Part shown: piece after piece, positions 1 to 11,389 of the stretch
Position numbering within the stretch: the first letter of the stretch is position 1
Layout of the letters: every line of letters begins with the position of its first letter
Assembly: GCA_023055425.1 (NCBI GenBank)
Contig: JALGPY010000006.1
Location: forward strand, 77,064,435 to 77,128,434
Source: Linanthus parryae
Lineage: Eukaryota; Streptophyta; Magnoliopsida; Ericales; Polemoniaceae
DNA: 64,000 nucleotides
Direction of reading: 5' to 3'
Position numbers and translations under genes: made by a program
The notes under the pieces: generated by a model
The model's input: the letters and a program-made list of their open reading frames with translations, nothing else
What the model was told of the DNA's origin: nothing
Database searches by the model: none

Positions 1-633
1 TTATTGACCCATCGATTCGACCTGTGACCCACCGGTTGGACCGGTGACCACCAATCCGGGTTTGATAACTACTACATCTATTCCAGCCTACTTCACTTTT
101 TGTCACTATTGACTGAGTCACTTTGATCCAGTGATTAGATCAGCAAAATAATACAAGAATTTTATAATTTTTGCATTGTCTTGTAAAGTTAACTTTCCTT
201 TACAGTACTATAAAAACATTGTTAAAAAATTAAAGTATCATTTTGCTATTTAAATTACCGAGTCAAAGTGACTCAGTTACGGATTAAAAAGTCAAAATAG
301 GACAATCGAGAAGAAACAGACCTAGTATGATTTTAACTACTTATTTTTCTCACCGTATCAAAAACATGTGAGTTTACCCATGAGAAAAGAGCAGTAAGAT
401 TCAAGGGTTGTGATATGTTGACGCCTCATCATATCTCCAGGGCTTCATATCCCAGAATTTCTCTTGCAGGGCACAGTTTCTTTCGCCTAGTATCGTCATC
501 ACTAGTGGTGTCTATCCCAAGACTTTTGCTAAGCAGCAGAAAAATAAAGTGAACCAAACATTCTTCTCTGGGCAAATCGTTCAGATATCCAATTCTACAT
601 TAACAAAACTTTTGCAGCTTTCATGCAAACCAC
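1..633. other. Intergenic, no gene seen
   Basis: No open reading frame or splice pattern that I can support. The first 60 bases have repeated CCGGTTGGACCGG-type palindromic words that look like the edge of a dispersed repeat, but no boundary can be placed. Confidence 0.4.
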
Positions 634-2946
634 CTACTCGAAATCATTAGTGTCACCGCGTGTCAAAATTCGTTCCTTCACAACCTTGGGTTGCTGCAAA
701 ATGTTAGGAAAATTGGTATGAATATCCTCTTGCCTTTTTTTTCTGGAGAAAAATCAAGTACAAACATGAACACTGAACTAATAGTGCTCAATCACCCAAC
801 TTAAACCCAACAGAGCAGCTTCCATCTTCCATCTCTACTTGCAATGGGCAGAGAGGTACAGCAAGATTTACCCTGTAAATTGCTCTTGCATTTTCCTGAT
901 TTCTTGCTTTCTGCCAATGATCGCCCCACTCGCATTAAAAAATGGTATCGCTGACTTCAGATTGGCGAATCTGGTGATGATAAGCAACTTCTGCACCAAT
1001 TTGCAGTGGCAATAAGATACTATGACAGAAAACAGAGACCCAAGTTCTTTAAGCAGTTCAGGGACGTTCTGTGCTCTGCAGATGTAACGCAACTGTGACT
1101 GAAAATGTGAAATCCAACTATGGGGTAGATCGCCTAGCTATTTTATTCAATATTTCAGTTCAGACGCCGCTGCTGCATATGAGCCAGCTGATACAATAAA
1201 ATGGAGTTCTTCAGTTATGGACCACATAGGTATATGATAATGAAATGCAGAACTAACAAAAGCTAGCTTCCTCGTTGCACATAAATTCTAAGGCTTACCA
1301 GTCTATGATACATTCTCATGTCTGTCATATCAAATTGTCAATTTTGTACATAGAACTTTTCATTTAGAATGACTCAGATATACTTACTGAAAATCTCGTC
1401 CAGTTCAAACGAGCAAGTATACATGCTCAGATCTTGAACCTTCTATCAGTATTATAAGATAATAAATACTGCCATACATGGGACCAGAGCACTTAAGGAA
1501 AGCTCTCTGTGGTAGAATCCACCGAATATTAAAGATGCACATGCCATAATGTTTGGTTACACGTGATTCAGTGACTCTACTTTCTGTCAAGCCCAGCAAC
1601 ATATATACTATACAGAGAATAGAATCTGCTAGTTACCTGGAAAATATGCAGCCTGTCTCTGTTCCTCCCAATTGTTGAAGAGAAACCAAGTTTACCCCGG
1701 AGTTCATTTATCTGTTCTCGTACCTGTAGGCTGTAACAACAGTACATTATCAGATCATATGCAGTAGATTTTTTCATAAACATGAAGCCATTGTTAGCTT
1801 AAAGGAGAGACAAACCTCCCCCCACTAGAATAAGATTAAAAAAATCTATACCTCGGTATAAGCACTTTCAATGAGCCAATAAACTGCATAACCGACAAGC
1901 TTTTGGAGGAAATGCATCCTCATCACTGGTTACCATAAAACCTGCTCAATGGCACATTAGTGCAAGTGTACTCTTCTCCCAGATCAGGAAATCGAAAAGA
2001 GAGCCAGCTATAGTTCGTCTAAACCACAAAAAGGAAGAGAAGAGACTGAACTTTGGTATAGCGATCCATACGTTCCTCTTAATCAAGTAGCCAAGCAGGA
2101 CACATCAAATCACTTTTTTGTACAAGGAAGTTTTCTGAAAGTACATACAGGATACGCTAGGGATTTATATAGCACTTAAGATCTTAGGAGACGTCTTGGT
2201 AGATTTCTCTTACTAATGCCATAATCCTATGAAGGTGCCAATGGTGTCTGCAGCTAGGTAATCCAACAACTAGTCAAAATTAGTTTGGAAGGTAGGTAAA
2301 GCTATTAATGCAATTTTGCAAACCCAGTTGCTCACGAGGGAAGTAATAAGCCTGAGAAGTTTATCAACAGCATCAAGTATGGAGAATCTCCTCTCTCCCT
2401 ATGCTTTCTAAAAGAAGATTCTATCATAAAGCTCAAAATATGAGCAGTAGTTTGACCTTTAAACAGAATCCATTGCATTATGAACCTGCCAAACATGCAA
2501 GATCAATGCATGGGCTAGTTCCTCTAAAGCCAGCCTCAATACCTGAAGAGGTTTGTGTACGAAGAAACAAAATATCAAGCGGAAACACATTAAGCAATGC
2601 AAAACAGATCAGAATAACAAAATGTCGAACTTCCTATTAATTATTCGAAGGAGCAGTAGCCTATAAGGCTATAATACATACTAAAGTTGCTCACATTGAT
2701 GAGTCCGATATAATTCTCAGACCATTTGATGCTTACAGGACTTGGATGTAAGTATGTAACCCTTACATACTCCATTTGGAGCCTTTTTCGACTCGTGTGG
2801 CGAGTAAATTGGAGAATGCAGAGTACTTACTGAGTTACTGGCTATGCTTTGCGTACAATTAATGAATTCTTCAATCTTATCGCATACTGCAGGATCTAAA
2901 TATGATTTACCAAAGACAATATGTTTTCCAAACTTACCTAGCAAGG
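634..2946 (-). CDS. Unrecognised multi-exon gene (candidate exons)
   Basis: A chain of short candidate exons on the minus strand, downstream of KRI1. Exon a, 2946-2831, encodes a segment with GKFGKHIVFGKSYLD and CDKIEEFINCTQ and ends at GTAAGT. Exon b, 2542-2486 (VLRLALEELAHALILHVWQ), has a CAG acceptor and a GTTCAT donor. Exon c, 1925-1852 (MHFLQKLVGYAVYWLIESAY), ends at GTATAG. Exon d, 1723-1637 (VREQINELRGKLGFSSTIG), ends at GTAACT. Exon e, about 1098-868, begins SQLRYICRAQNVPELLKELG. Exon f, 693-634, encodes QPKVVKERILTRGDTNDFE and a stop. The junctions a-b, c-d and d-e are all phase 0, which is unlikely by chance. At least one exon is missing between b and c, the end of exon e is uncertain, and the start was not found. 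I do not recognise the protein family. It could also be a recently dead gene. Confidence 0.4.
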
Positions 2947-3317
2947 CTATGCAGGAGTCAAAGGCTACTGGCAGATTGATTATGTTCCTTCTTAAGTTCC
3001 ATTGTAATACATTTCCTTTGGCAGGTTTGCAACTATACCCACCTCTGTTTGTTGATTGAAATTTCTATTCACATGTATTCTTGAAGATGTGTAACCAGGT
3101 AAGCAACAATACGAGATGACTGAAGAAAACAAATACTACAAAATTGCTCAACTTCAGTATCTAAAGAAAGATAAATATCACTAATGTAACTTAAGGAAAG
3201 AGAAGTCGATCTGCTAGGATCGAAACAAAGCAAATGAATCTCATAAAAATAAATTGCTATCAAGTTCTCCTTGGAGTATCTCCTTTAAGGCACCTGTAGA
3301 TGCTAAAAATCGAGTCC

Positions 3318-5231
3318 TTATTCCTTACTCTTTTTCTTCGATTTAGCTGGGATTTTCCCATAAGCCATCTGCCTCGACTGTGGAAGTTTGAACTCAGCTT
3401 TGATCTCCTTTCTCCGGCTATTTCTAGACTGTTTGATCCCATCACCATTTGAGCTTTCCTCTCGTGCTTTGTTATTTTCAACATGAACTTCCACTTTGGC
3501 TGCTTTCTTATCATCAGTCTTCATCTTCTTCTTGACATTTGATGTCTCTCCTCGCGGAAGCAGCTTGTGCTTCAAGTTCTTGGGCACAACCCATTCCTTC
3601 TCCCTATAAGGTGCAATCTTTTTCATCGATACATACTGATTCAACTCCTTGTCATCCAGCACTAAGATCTCCTCAGTTTTCAGTCCATAACTTCTAGCAC
3701 CAACATCTCTATACTTGAACCTTGTCTTCAAGTCTCCAATGGTATCTTCATAGTCCAGCTTATAGTATTCATCCATCTCCTTTTGAATTACTTCCTTCTC
3801 CAACTCAGACAACTTTTGCTTCTTCTTCTTCTTATTCCGCTTACCCTCTTCCTCCTCGACACCACCTTCTATTTCCTTGCCTTTACCTTCTTCTTCCTTC
3901 TTGCGTTTTAAGTTTCGCTTCCTAATAGCTGAGAAACCATCCTCAGAACCAGACACATCCTCCCAACCTTTCTCAAGACCTAGCAACTCATCCTCTTCAT
4001 CGAAGTTTGGTTTCTCCAACTCACCGCCATCTTCATCTTCATCATCACCATCACTCCCAAAATCAGGGTCTGCAGCATTATAGTAATCATCACCGAATGC
4101 TGCATTCATTTTCTTATTGTACTCCTCAGGATCGAATTCCTTCTCCAAATCATCTTCATCCAACACGCAAGCCCCTTCTTCACCGAATCCTGCAGTCTCT
4201 CTCACCTTGTTAAGCTTATCCCTAATCGCTTTCTTCTTCTTGTTCTTCTCATATTTCAACTCCTCCTTCCTCTTGAACTCTTCTTGAGCCATTCTCTCCT
4301 CCTTGCTCTGCCTTTGATTCTTCCTAGCATTCGTCTTCTTCCTCACCGACCCTTCCACAACTCGAGAATGCCCGAGAACCCTATCGCCGGGATTCTCCTC
4401 AAACCGAAAATTGAAGCTCTTCTCATACTCATCTTGCTTCACAATCACCTCTTCATCCTCTGAAACATCCAAATCCATATCCACATTGTCTTGTTCCTTC
4501 TCATCAGGACCAACCCACATCTTATTCTTGAAATACTCCTTGAGGAACATTTCATTCTCATCCAACTTCTCATTCTCACCAAAATACTCATCAAGCTTCT
4601 TCTCAACCTCACCAGCATCACTATCATCATCCTCATCAGAATCAGAAATGTTACCTTCTTTCTCCTTCAACAATTCGCCTTCCTCTTCATTATAAAAGGC
4701 CTCATCTGCTGCATCCAAAAACTCCTTCCTCATCACCTCCAGCTCCTCTGAATAGCTCTTCACCTTCTTCTTCTCCTTCTTCTCCTCCACATCCTCAAAT
4801 TCAACACCCCCTTCAATCAAGTGCTTTGCAGTAACATCCTTCAAATACATTGCCTTCTTCTTCTTCTCCTTCTTCTTATTATTATTATTATCCCCATTCT
4901 CTTCTGAAACGTCGTCGTCTGATTCGAATAGCTTGGCTTCTGCGTTTTTGAGATCTGGGTGTTGGTTCTTGACCTTAATCAAGGCGTTTAGGAACTGCAA
5001 ATCTTTCTTCGAACTGATTAGCTCATCTTCGTCGACTGACACATCGGAGGATGAATCGTCTTCGTCGGAGTCGGCGTCGTTGGTGGTGAGGAGGCCTTTG
5101 TTCTTCATCTCCTGCTGCTTCTGTGACTCCTCGCGATTCTTGTTGTACTCGAACCGGCGAGCGAAGTCTTTGTCGACTTCGATCTTCGATAGGTCTTCAC
5201 CCAAGGCATCGTCATCTTCGAATAGCTTCAT
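3318..5231 (-). CDS. KRI1: KRI1 homologue, ribosome-biogenesis factor
   Basis: This single-exon ORF of 637 codons encodes a very charged protein matching the KRI1 family, nucleolar proteins needed for pre-rRNA processing and 40S subunit assembly; in yeast Kri1 works with the snoRNP-associated protein Krr1. The N-terminus (MKLFEDDDALGEDL then ARRFEYNKNREE) is the usual KRI1 opening. The Kri1-like core lies around residues 280-350 (DRVLGHSR, then a Lys/Arg-rich stretch). The conserved C-terminal domain lies around residues 475-560, with MDEYYKLDYEDTIGDLKTRF, YGL and YREKEWVVP. Acidic Ser/Asp/Glu tracts near 55-70, 195-205 and 385-415, and a basic tail at 603-637, suit a nucleolar protein. Length and both ends agree with a complete protein, and no frameshift or stop interrupts it. 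The Met start is followed at once by the family N-terminus. Its promoter elements match co-regulated ribosome-biogenesis genes. Confidence 0.95.
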   Translation of the reverse strand: MKLFEDDDALGEDLSKIEVDKDFARRFEYNKNREESQKQQEMKNKGLLTTNDADSDEDDSSSDVSVDEDELISSKKDLQFLNALIKVKNQHPDLKNAEAKLFESDDDVSEENGDNNNNKKKEKKKKAMYLKDVTAKHLIEGGVEFEDVEEKKEKKKVKSYSEELEVMRKEFLDAADEAFYNEEEGELLKEKEGNISDSDEDDDSDAGEVEKKLDEYFGENEKLDENEMFLKEYFKNKMWVGPDEKEQDNVDMDLDVSEDEEVIVKQDEYEKSFNFRFEENPGDRVLGHSRVVEGSVRKKTNARKNQRQSKEERMAQEEFKRKEELKYEKNKKKKAIRDKLNKVRETAGFGEEGACVLDEDDLEKEFDPEEYNKKMNAAFGDDYYNAADPDFGSDGDDEDEDGGELEKPNFDEEDELLGLEKGWEDVSGSEDGFSAIRKRNLKRKKEEEGKGKEIEGGVEEEEGKRNKKKKKQKLSELEKEVIQKEMDEYYKLDYEDTIGDLKTRFKYRDVGARSYGLKTEEILVLDDKELNQYVSMKKIAPYREKEWVVPKNLKHKLLPRGETSNVKKKMKTDDKKAAKVEVHVENNKAREESSNGDGIKQSRNSRRKEIKAEFKLPQSRQMAYGKIPAKSKKKSKE

Positions 5232-5318
5232 GGTTGTTTAGAACACAGACGATTGATTGATTGATAACGGAAGAAGAAAAGAGTCGGTCGGTGAAGAATG
5301 TGTTCTGGATAAATTGAA

Positions 5319-5552
5319 TTTAGGGTTCCGGCAACAGAAATTGAGATTACGATTGTGGCTACACCCTAGGGCTCCGCCGCTGAAGTGGTCGGCGTATATA
5401 AGCTCTGAAACGACTGACAGTCGTCGGCTGCTAAAGCTATAACTATTCGGAATTTCGTTCTGGCCCCTAAAGTTAAGACAACGTGCAGTTTTAGTACGAT
5501 TTAAATTCTTTTGTTTGGAAAGCATTTCCATCTTGTACAGCCTAAAGCCCAC
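5319..5552 (-). promoter_or_regulatory. KRI1 upstream region: telo-box, TATA-like and site II element
   Basis: Read on the minus strand, AACCCTAAA (telo-box core) lies at 5319-5327, about 90 bp before the KRI1 start. A TTATATA motif lies near 5395-5402 and a TGGGCT site II element at 5547-5552. Telo-boxes with TGGGCY elements are a known pairing in plant promoters of ribosomal-protein and ribosome-biogenesis genes. The motifs are seen directly; their use is inferred. Confidence 0.5.
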
Positions 5553-6409
5553 TGTTTGTTACACCTATTTTGGTGCATAGAGTTTGCACCAGCTGGTTGG
5601 AATTATGTTAAAAATATATCTATTTATCTATTCCGCCAACACTCGCACACGAGTCCCTCAGAAAACAAATCCACCGTTTAAGCAAATTTACCCATAAGGG
5701 TTCTGGTCTTTGGACCAATGGGCTAAATCATTATAGAGCACATTCACTCACGAGGGTTCTGCGACACTGGGCTAAAACATCGTTCATGTATGTTTTTTGT
5801 TGCTTCACCAGTTGAGGCAAAAATAATGGTCAGCGTACGATAATGTCTATAATGTATACTCTTATTTTTCATAGCTTTCACATACATGACAGATGTGTGA
5901 GAGAGGAGCATTGTAGCACTTTCAGATGTCTTAATTAAGGCATTTCGTGCACGTTACTGAAATAATGATTTGTGAACAATTTTTTTTTTTTTGAGAAAAG
6001 ATTTGTGAACAACTTTGGTGTTGAATGAATTAAACTTTACAGTATTAGTGAGTACAGCCATTTTCGGAGGCAATTTTATTAATTCCGGTTCTTAACCATG
6101 TTTAAAGATTTTGTGAAACTATGGTGGAACGTATTTGCTATTAGTTGATTTTAAATTTTTGTGGACACTCGCTTAACTATGCACCAAATAAGTCCCAACT
6201 CCAAGTGCAGCAAATTAGAAGAAAACCTTTATTCATGATACTTCGACTGAACTAAACATGTGATAAAATTTCATGATTCTAGACCACCACTTCTTATATA
6301 TTCATTCACATTTGTGTCATTGAAGAAAACATTATTCTGCTTTGTCTTCTATTGTAGTAGTAGCAGGTATTGTTGGGCTCAGTTTTCACGTCTCGCATAT
6401 TCCCTCTCA
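5553..6409. other. Intergenic, no gene seen
   Basis: AT-rich, with no coding signal. It contains two further TGGGCTA words near 5726 and 5767 and the small T-tract insertion described separately. Confidence 0.5.
5967..6012 (-). repeat. Micro-insertion with 13-bp target duplication
   Basis: GATTTGTGAACAA occurs at 5967-5979 and again at 6000-6012. The 20 bases between are T13 followed by GAGAAAA, which on the minus strand is a short unique end followed by a poly-A tail. A poly-A tail flanked by a 13-bp direct repeat is the signature of target-primed reverse transcription, so this looks like an extremely 5'-truncated LINE or SINE insertion. Confidence 0.5.
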
Positions 6410-7461
6410 TTTTCCTTTTCAGTAAAAAGAAACATTCTCTCTAAAGAATACTGGAACTGCTTATGGCAGTCAAAGCTCCCTCCCAAGATTCTGCCATTTT
6501 TGTGGAGGTTGAGTCACAATTCTCTTTCACTTAAGGCCAATATGCTCATCAGATTTGTGTGGCTTCTACTAAGTGTGATATTTGTGGGTTGCAAGAGGAA
6601 AACCAATAACATTTCTTTTCTGGATGTGATTGAACTAAACCATTTTAGTTTGGGTTGGTCTTTAATTAACCCTCAGATGTGTTTCTCCATTGTGAATATG
6701 CAAAGCTGGCTCATTGAAGTGGTGAATAAGCTTAGACAAAAGGAGCTCAGACAAGAATTCCTTAATGGTGTTATTTTTACTGTTGGCAGATATGGCTAAC
6801 CAGGAATGCAGCTATTTTTAACAAAACTGTGGTGAACCCTCAAACTGCAACTTTGAGATGCAAGAAACTGTGGCCTGATCTGCAATGAGCCTTGTAAGAA
6901 TGGTAACAATGTCACTGTTAGTAGGAATGTGAAGTCCCCTGTGAACAAGAAATGGTGAAGTGTAATTTTGATGCAGGCTGGAATGCTTCTTTTCATATAC
7001 TTCACCTCAGTTGGCTGATTACAGATAACACAGGCTTGTTATTGACTGGGGTTGGAGTACTGATCGAGTGATCGTTGCAAAAGCCTTGGCATTAAGATTA
7101 GCTCTTTGGACAACCCCAAAATTTGGTCCAATCGTCCTCTATCATTTTTGAAGGTGACAACAAAACTCTTATTGAAGCAGCACAAGACAAGGTTCAAATT
7201 TGAATTGTGATATTATCTTTCAAGATATCTGGTCTTTGGCTGCTAGTAGAAATGTTAAGTTTAGATGGGTGTGTAGATAGGCCAATAGTACAGCTGATAG
7301 TATCACTTTTTTTGTCCAAAATAGTATCACTGAAATGGTTAGAAATCTACTACAGTACAATGTAACAGGGTCTTAAATGATTTTGATAGTCTAAGGCAAG
7401 TTGCCTTAGAAATACAGTAGTAAACGGTTGGTGTTTTTCTAATCAATATACTTTGGACCCA
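6410..7461 (+). pseudogene. LINE C-terminal fragment (zinc-ribbon and RNase H), decayed
   Basis: Translation near 6440-6660 gives a LINE ORF2 C-terminal segment: an NCLWQSKLPPKILPFLWRL region, then a CDICG knuckle followed by an FxGCD-like remnant, matching the zf-RVT region of plant LINEs. From about 6950 there is an RNase H-like stretch (VKCNFDAGWNAS, then EGDNKTLIEAA). Several frameshifts and stops break it. The 3' end runs into TTTGGACCC plus A7 near 7447-7461, a plausible LINE tail. The reverse transcriptase core and endonuclease are absent, as expected of a 5'-truncated insertion. Confidence 0.65.
7297..7331 (-). repeat. Micro-insertion with 11-bp target duplication
   Basis: ATAGTATCACT at 7297-7307 is repeated exactly at 7321-7331 around a 13-base insert, T6 then GTCCAAA. 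On the minus strand the insert reads TTTGGAC plus A6, close to the LINE 3' end seen at 7447-7461 (TTTGGACCC plus A7). It lies inside the older LINE fragment. Confidence 0.5.
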
Positions 7462-9010
7462 AAAAAAGGGAAGAAAAGTCGATAAAAGCGAATATTTTAC
7501 ATCTCATGTGGATCTGCAACTTTTAAAAACCAAAACCGGGTTTGCGAATGGTAGAACCTGAGAAAACAGTGGGCACAAGTGCAAGACGTAATTCTCTCAA
7601 GTCGCTTCCCCTACGGAAGGCAATCAACTCATTCCCTCGTACCTAGGCTACCAAAAGAGTTTACCGCATGCCCCTAGATAGCTTATAGTATGACTAATAA
7701 CACAGAGGCTAAAAGTATTGACTAATAACACACGGGCTAATTCTAGACCTGCATTTCCAATCTAGCTTGAATTCTTCTCTTATTGAATGAAGCATTTAGC
7801 AGCCACTTGGCCACATACTCGACGCCGGCTATGTCAAAAGATGGTTCAAACATGGTCTAAGCCCCCTTAACAGTGAGACAAGGACTGAAAAAAGTAAGCT
7901 TATCTGCATATATTAATAATTCGGCATTTTCTTCTTTAATAGAATAGGAAGTGGTAAGTCCTCGGTTGACTTTAACAGTGCAAGAAACTTTCAAAAAAAA
8001 AAAAAAAACTTCCAAAAAAAACAGTGCAAGATGTTCCACTTTTTCTGCTATTTTTGATTTGCTTTTACGAAGAGATTATATCAGTTCTAATGCCTAAAGT
8101 CGATTGATCAATGACATAGGTGTTGGTTCAAGGGTTCACTCCCTAGCTCCCCTCTCACAATAGTCATACAAACAATTATAATGTTCTTGACTACATCAAG
8201 GAAAATAGAAAGGTGATTCATCGGAAAAAAAGTGATTCTGCATGCTTCAACGAAAATGTTGCATACGAATGCGCTACTTCAAAAGTAACCCGCATGTCCA
8301 AAAATGTCAATGTCAGTACTCATTACAAGCAAGTACACACGCTACAATACACACCACTTGTTTAATCTGCATCTCAAATAGAGTCTGCTAACTCATGGCA
8401 AAAATTCAAGATATGACCAATAGATAAGTCGACAAATCTTTTGTATTTTGTCTAACAGAATATAGGGTTCTAAACTAATAACTTAGAAAACTCAACCCCG
8501 GTGCAACATATCCTGTCTAGGCTCAGTACTCACAGTGCCAAAAAGACGATCAAATCACTCCTCAGCTGACTCGATTCCACTACTACTGCTACTATATTCC
8601 ATTAAAGTTCATGAGCTTTTCCATGAGTCGTGTAGTGAAAAAAGTTATCCGGTCCAATTAGCGTTGACTATCTCGAAGAAAGAAAAAACTATATCAATTC
8701 TGCGCCAAATCATATGAGGCTCAATAATCTTAAAATCTTGAAGCACGTTTAACAGACGAATTTAGACAAGCAACCCTATAACATATAGCCATGTCCCATG
8801 GTTGCCCATATAGACAGGTTTGCAGTGTCGGAAAACACACACTAGCACCAAGTTCCTGTATTCGGACTTTCTAGGGTTTGAAAATCCAGACATCACACAA
8901 TAGAAAATTCTTGAACATCAAATCCGAGTGAAGATAACCATAAACAAAAAGGTTATAGTCTGTCAAGATATAATGGATTCATCAACACTTCCATGGGAAA
9001 ACATCGGAAA
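7462..9010. other. Intergenic, no gene seen
   Basis: No supported coding region. Short ORFs here are AT-rich and match nothing that I know. It contains the A-tract insertion at 7975-8031. Confidence 0.5.
7975..8031 (+). repeat. Micro-insertion with 12-bp target duplication
   Basis: AACAGTGCAAGA at 7975-7986 recurs exactly at 8020-8031. The 33-base insert has a long A tract, CTTCC and a second A tract, in plus orientation. The arrangement fits an extremely truncated poly-A retroposon. Confidence 0.45.
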
Positions 9011-9652
9011 GTCTGGTACATAGTTGTCAAATCGGGATTCAGATAGTGAATCGAAATTCACCTTTACTGAATCGTGAATCGAATCGAATCGTGAATCGTA
9101 AAGATTCAGCTTGCAATATTTTTATGTAGATATAATAAAATATTTCATAAAGCTATAACATTATTGAACAAAATGTTCATTTTCTTACAAAAAGAAAGCT
9201 CAAATTATTGGAAACTCGCATCTATAACTAGTGATTAGGAGTTTCACACATCTAAAAGAAAAAGAATCATTAAAATATACACTGGCATGTGGAGCAAGGA
9301 ACTACATGATACCAAGGAGATTGAAAATAACAGAAAACTATAAGCCTTGGACTTGAGAAAAATGCACTAGTCATTTAAAACAAATGCATTTTGCAAAATA
9401 TACATAAATGTAGGAAGTAATGTAGGAATATTATTTCTTAGACTGATGCTGAAACTCAATTAGACTTTCAGATAGAATCGTAGAATCGGTCTGAATCGCA
9501 ACTGAATCATAAGATTCGGACTCTTACATCGGGATTCAAATATTTTTTTTGTCCATTAAAGATTCACTAAGGGCTTCGCATCGTTTCATGGGTGAATCGA
9601 ATCGTAGGATACGAATCGTGAATCGTAAGATTTTGACAACTATGGTCTGCTA
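9011..9652. mobile_element. hAT-type MITE, copy 1
   Basis: A 626-bp element (9019-9644) bounded by CATAGTTGTCAAATC and its inverted partner GATTTTGACAACTATG. It is flanked by an 8-bp duplication, GTCTGGTA (9011-9018) and GTCTGCTA (9645-9652), matching at 7 of 8 bases. Both ends carry clustered GAATCGTGAATCG subterminal words. There is no transposase ORF. The 8-bp target duplication points to the hAT superfamily. Confidence 0.75.
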
Positions 9653-11389
9653 AGGCAAAATGCCGTGTACATTTTCCATATGTAAACAACATGCACATAT
9701 ACTGATGTACTGGCCTTCCCATAGCGGGTCATAATAATCAAGCTTAATTTGACACTTCAAAATCCAATTCAGGGTCAATCCTAAAATTTAGGCAACCCAT
9801 TCACATCGCTGAAAGCTAACTAATACAAACCTCAATGATCAAACAATGCGCGGGAAAGGAAACTTACAAGTAAAGAAGCTGCCATGTGCATTCATTATAC
9901 AGCAGATTCTACCACAGGCAGATTATATTACTACAAAACATTAAGACATAAGAGCTCAGAAGAAGAATATTAAACGCAAATAGCAATTACCTCCTCGTGT
10001 CATCCGTGTTTATTGCTGCAGCACTTCTCCAAATGATCCATACAACTTTAACAAATAACAAATACCATGCCTCCAACACATCTTATTGCCAATTCCTTCC
10101 CATTTTCTCTAGTGCGGTCTAGTTTTGGTTTAAACAAGAGAAGGAACTTTCAATTATCGGTTACGAAAGCATATTACACGACTACGATATTCTAAAAGCA
10201 TGAGCCAAAATCTAAAGTAACCCAACTCCTACACAAACAAACATGTGGTTTGGTCGATTCACTCATCCTGCCTGTGGTTTTCAGTCTGTCACTTGGCATT
10301 TTCCTTCTGATACTGCCATTAGGAGAACAATTTACAGACCTATTATTCCTACATTGCTACACTTTTGGTTTAGTACTTGAACCATACCAGGTCACAGACA
10401 TGTAGTCACGAAACCCTAAAAGAAGTTTTTTATTTCAAATTAATGATCCAAATGTCATCAACCAAAACACCAAAAAGTTCAGCGTGCCCAAATCTAAAAG
10501 GGATCAAAATCTGAGTATGTTTTGGGAGAGAGCGGAGAAGCAAGTGAGCAACCAGTCACTGAGTCAAGTCCAGATAAGGCCAACCTTCAAACCCTAGATT
10601 GGAAAAAATCTCGCAACTAGTTTGGGAGCCAAACCAACGCCGCAATTCAGCAACAATGTAAATGCAGGCAAAAATAGTGGGAGAGAATGTTTAAGTTTGA
10701 ATTTCTAATATCCTGCCACTTACAACACCACCAACACCAAAGGACTGTCTACCAAGAAGAAATATAGTAGAAAAAAGAATTTCAATTTTACATGTCATCT
10801 CTACCTTTCGGTCTCCCTTGCCAAATAAGCTGCTGTGGTTGTATGATTCTGAGAGGTGACAGTCGATTGGGCTACAGCGGTTCTTTGTTTCGCTTCCTGG
10901 TGCTTGTGGTGGCTACCTACATTTTGCACTGTTTCCCAACTTTACCCTCAATTACACTACTAACTCAGAATACCACCCCCTCGTTTTCTCATCTTCCTTC
11001 ATCAATTCTCCCTTTCATGTATTCTCTGCTTCTTCATGAGTAGACCTAAATGGCTACATTAGGTTACGATAGGCAGCCACGCGGGATTGGAGACAAGACA
11101 ACCCTTTATAGCTAAGAGCTCAGCGGTACCAAATGGGTTCATTGCAAACACTCTCAGTTGTCTGAATACAACCTCTTCATTTCCTCGTGTTGGTTTTGAT
11201 TGGGTTTTTATATGTTAAGGCCTCAATTTCATTTTACATGGTTCTTTTTCTTTCATATAAAACTCATTCGATAGAAAAATATTCGAATTATAACGCAAAT
11301 TGCGATTTGGTGTGAGGTCTTGGCACCACCATCTAACAGAGGCATAGCCTTCGTATCCCTCTTCTTCTCAAGTCTAAACTGAGTTGTTG
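9653..11389. other. Intergenic, no gene seen
   Basis: No ORF with recognisable content. An AAACCCTAG word near 10590 resembles plant 5'-leader motifs, but no coding exon could be attached to it. Confidence 0.4.

Noticed and set aside
3722..5241. Plus-strand and other-frame ORFs over KRI1 (Ser/Phe- or Leu/Ile-rich)
   Set aside because: They are antisense or shifted readings of the acidic KRI1 codons; only the minus frame matches a family.
10792..11043. 83-codon plus-strand ORF
   Set aside because: No motif, no splice partner, no homology that I can recall.
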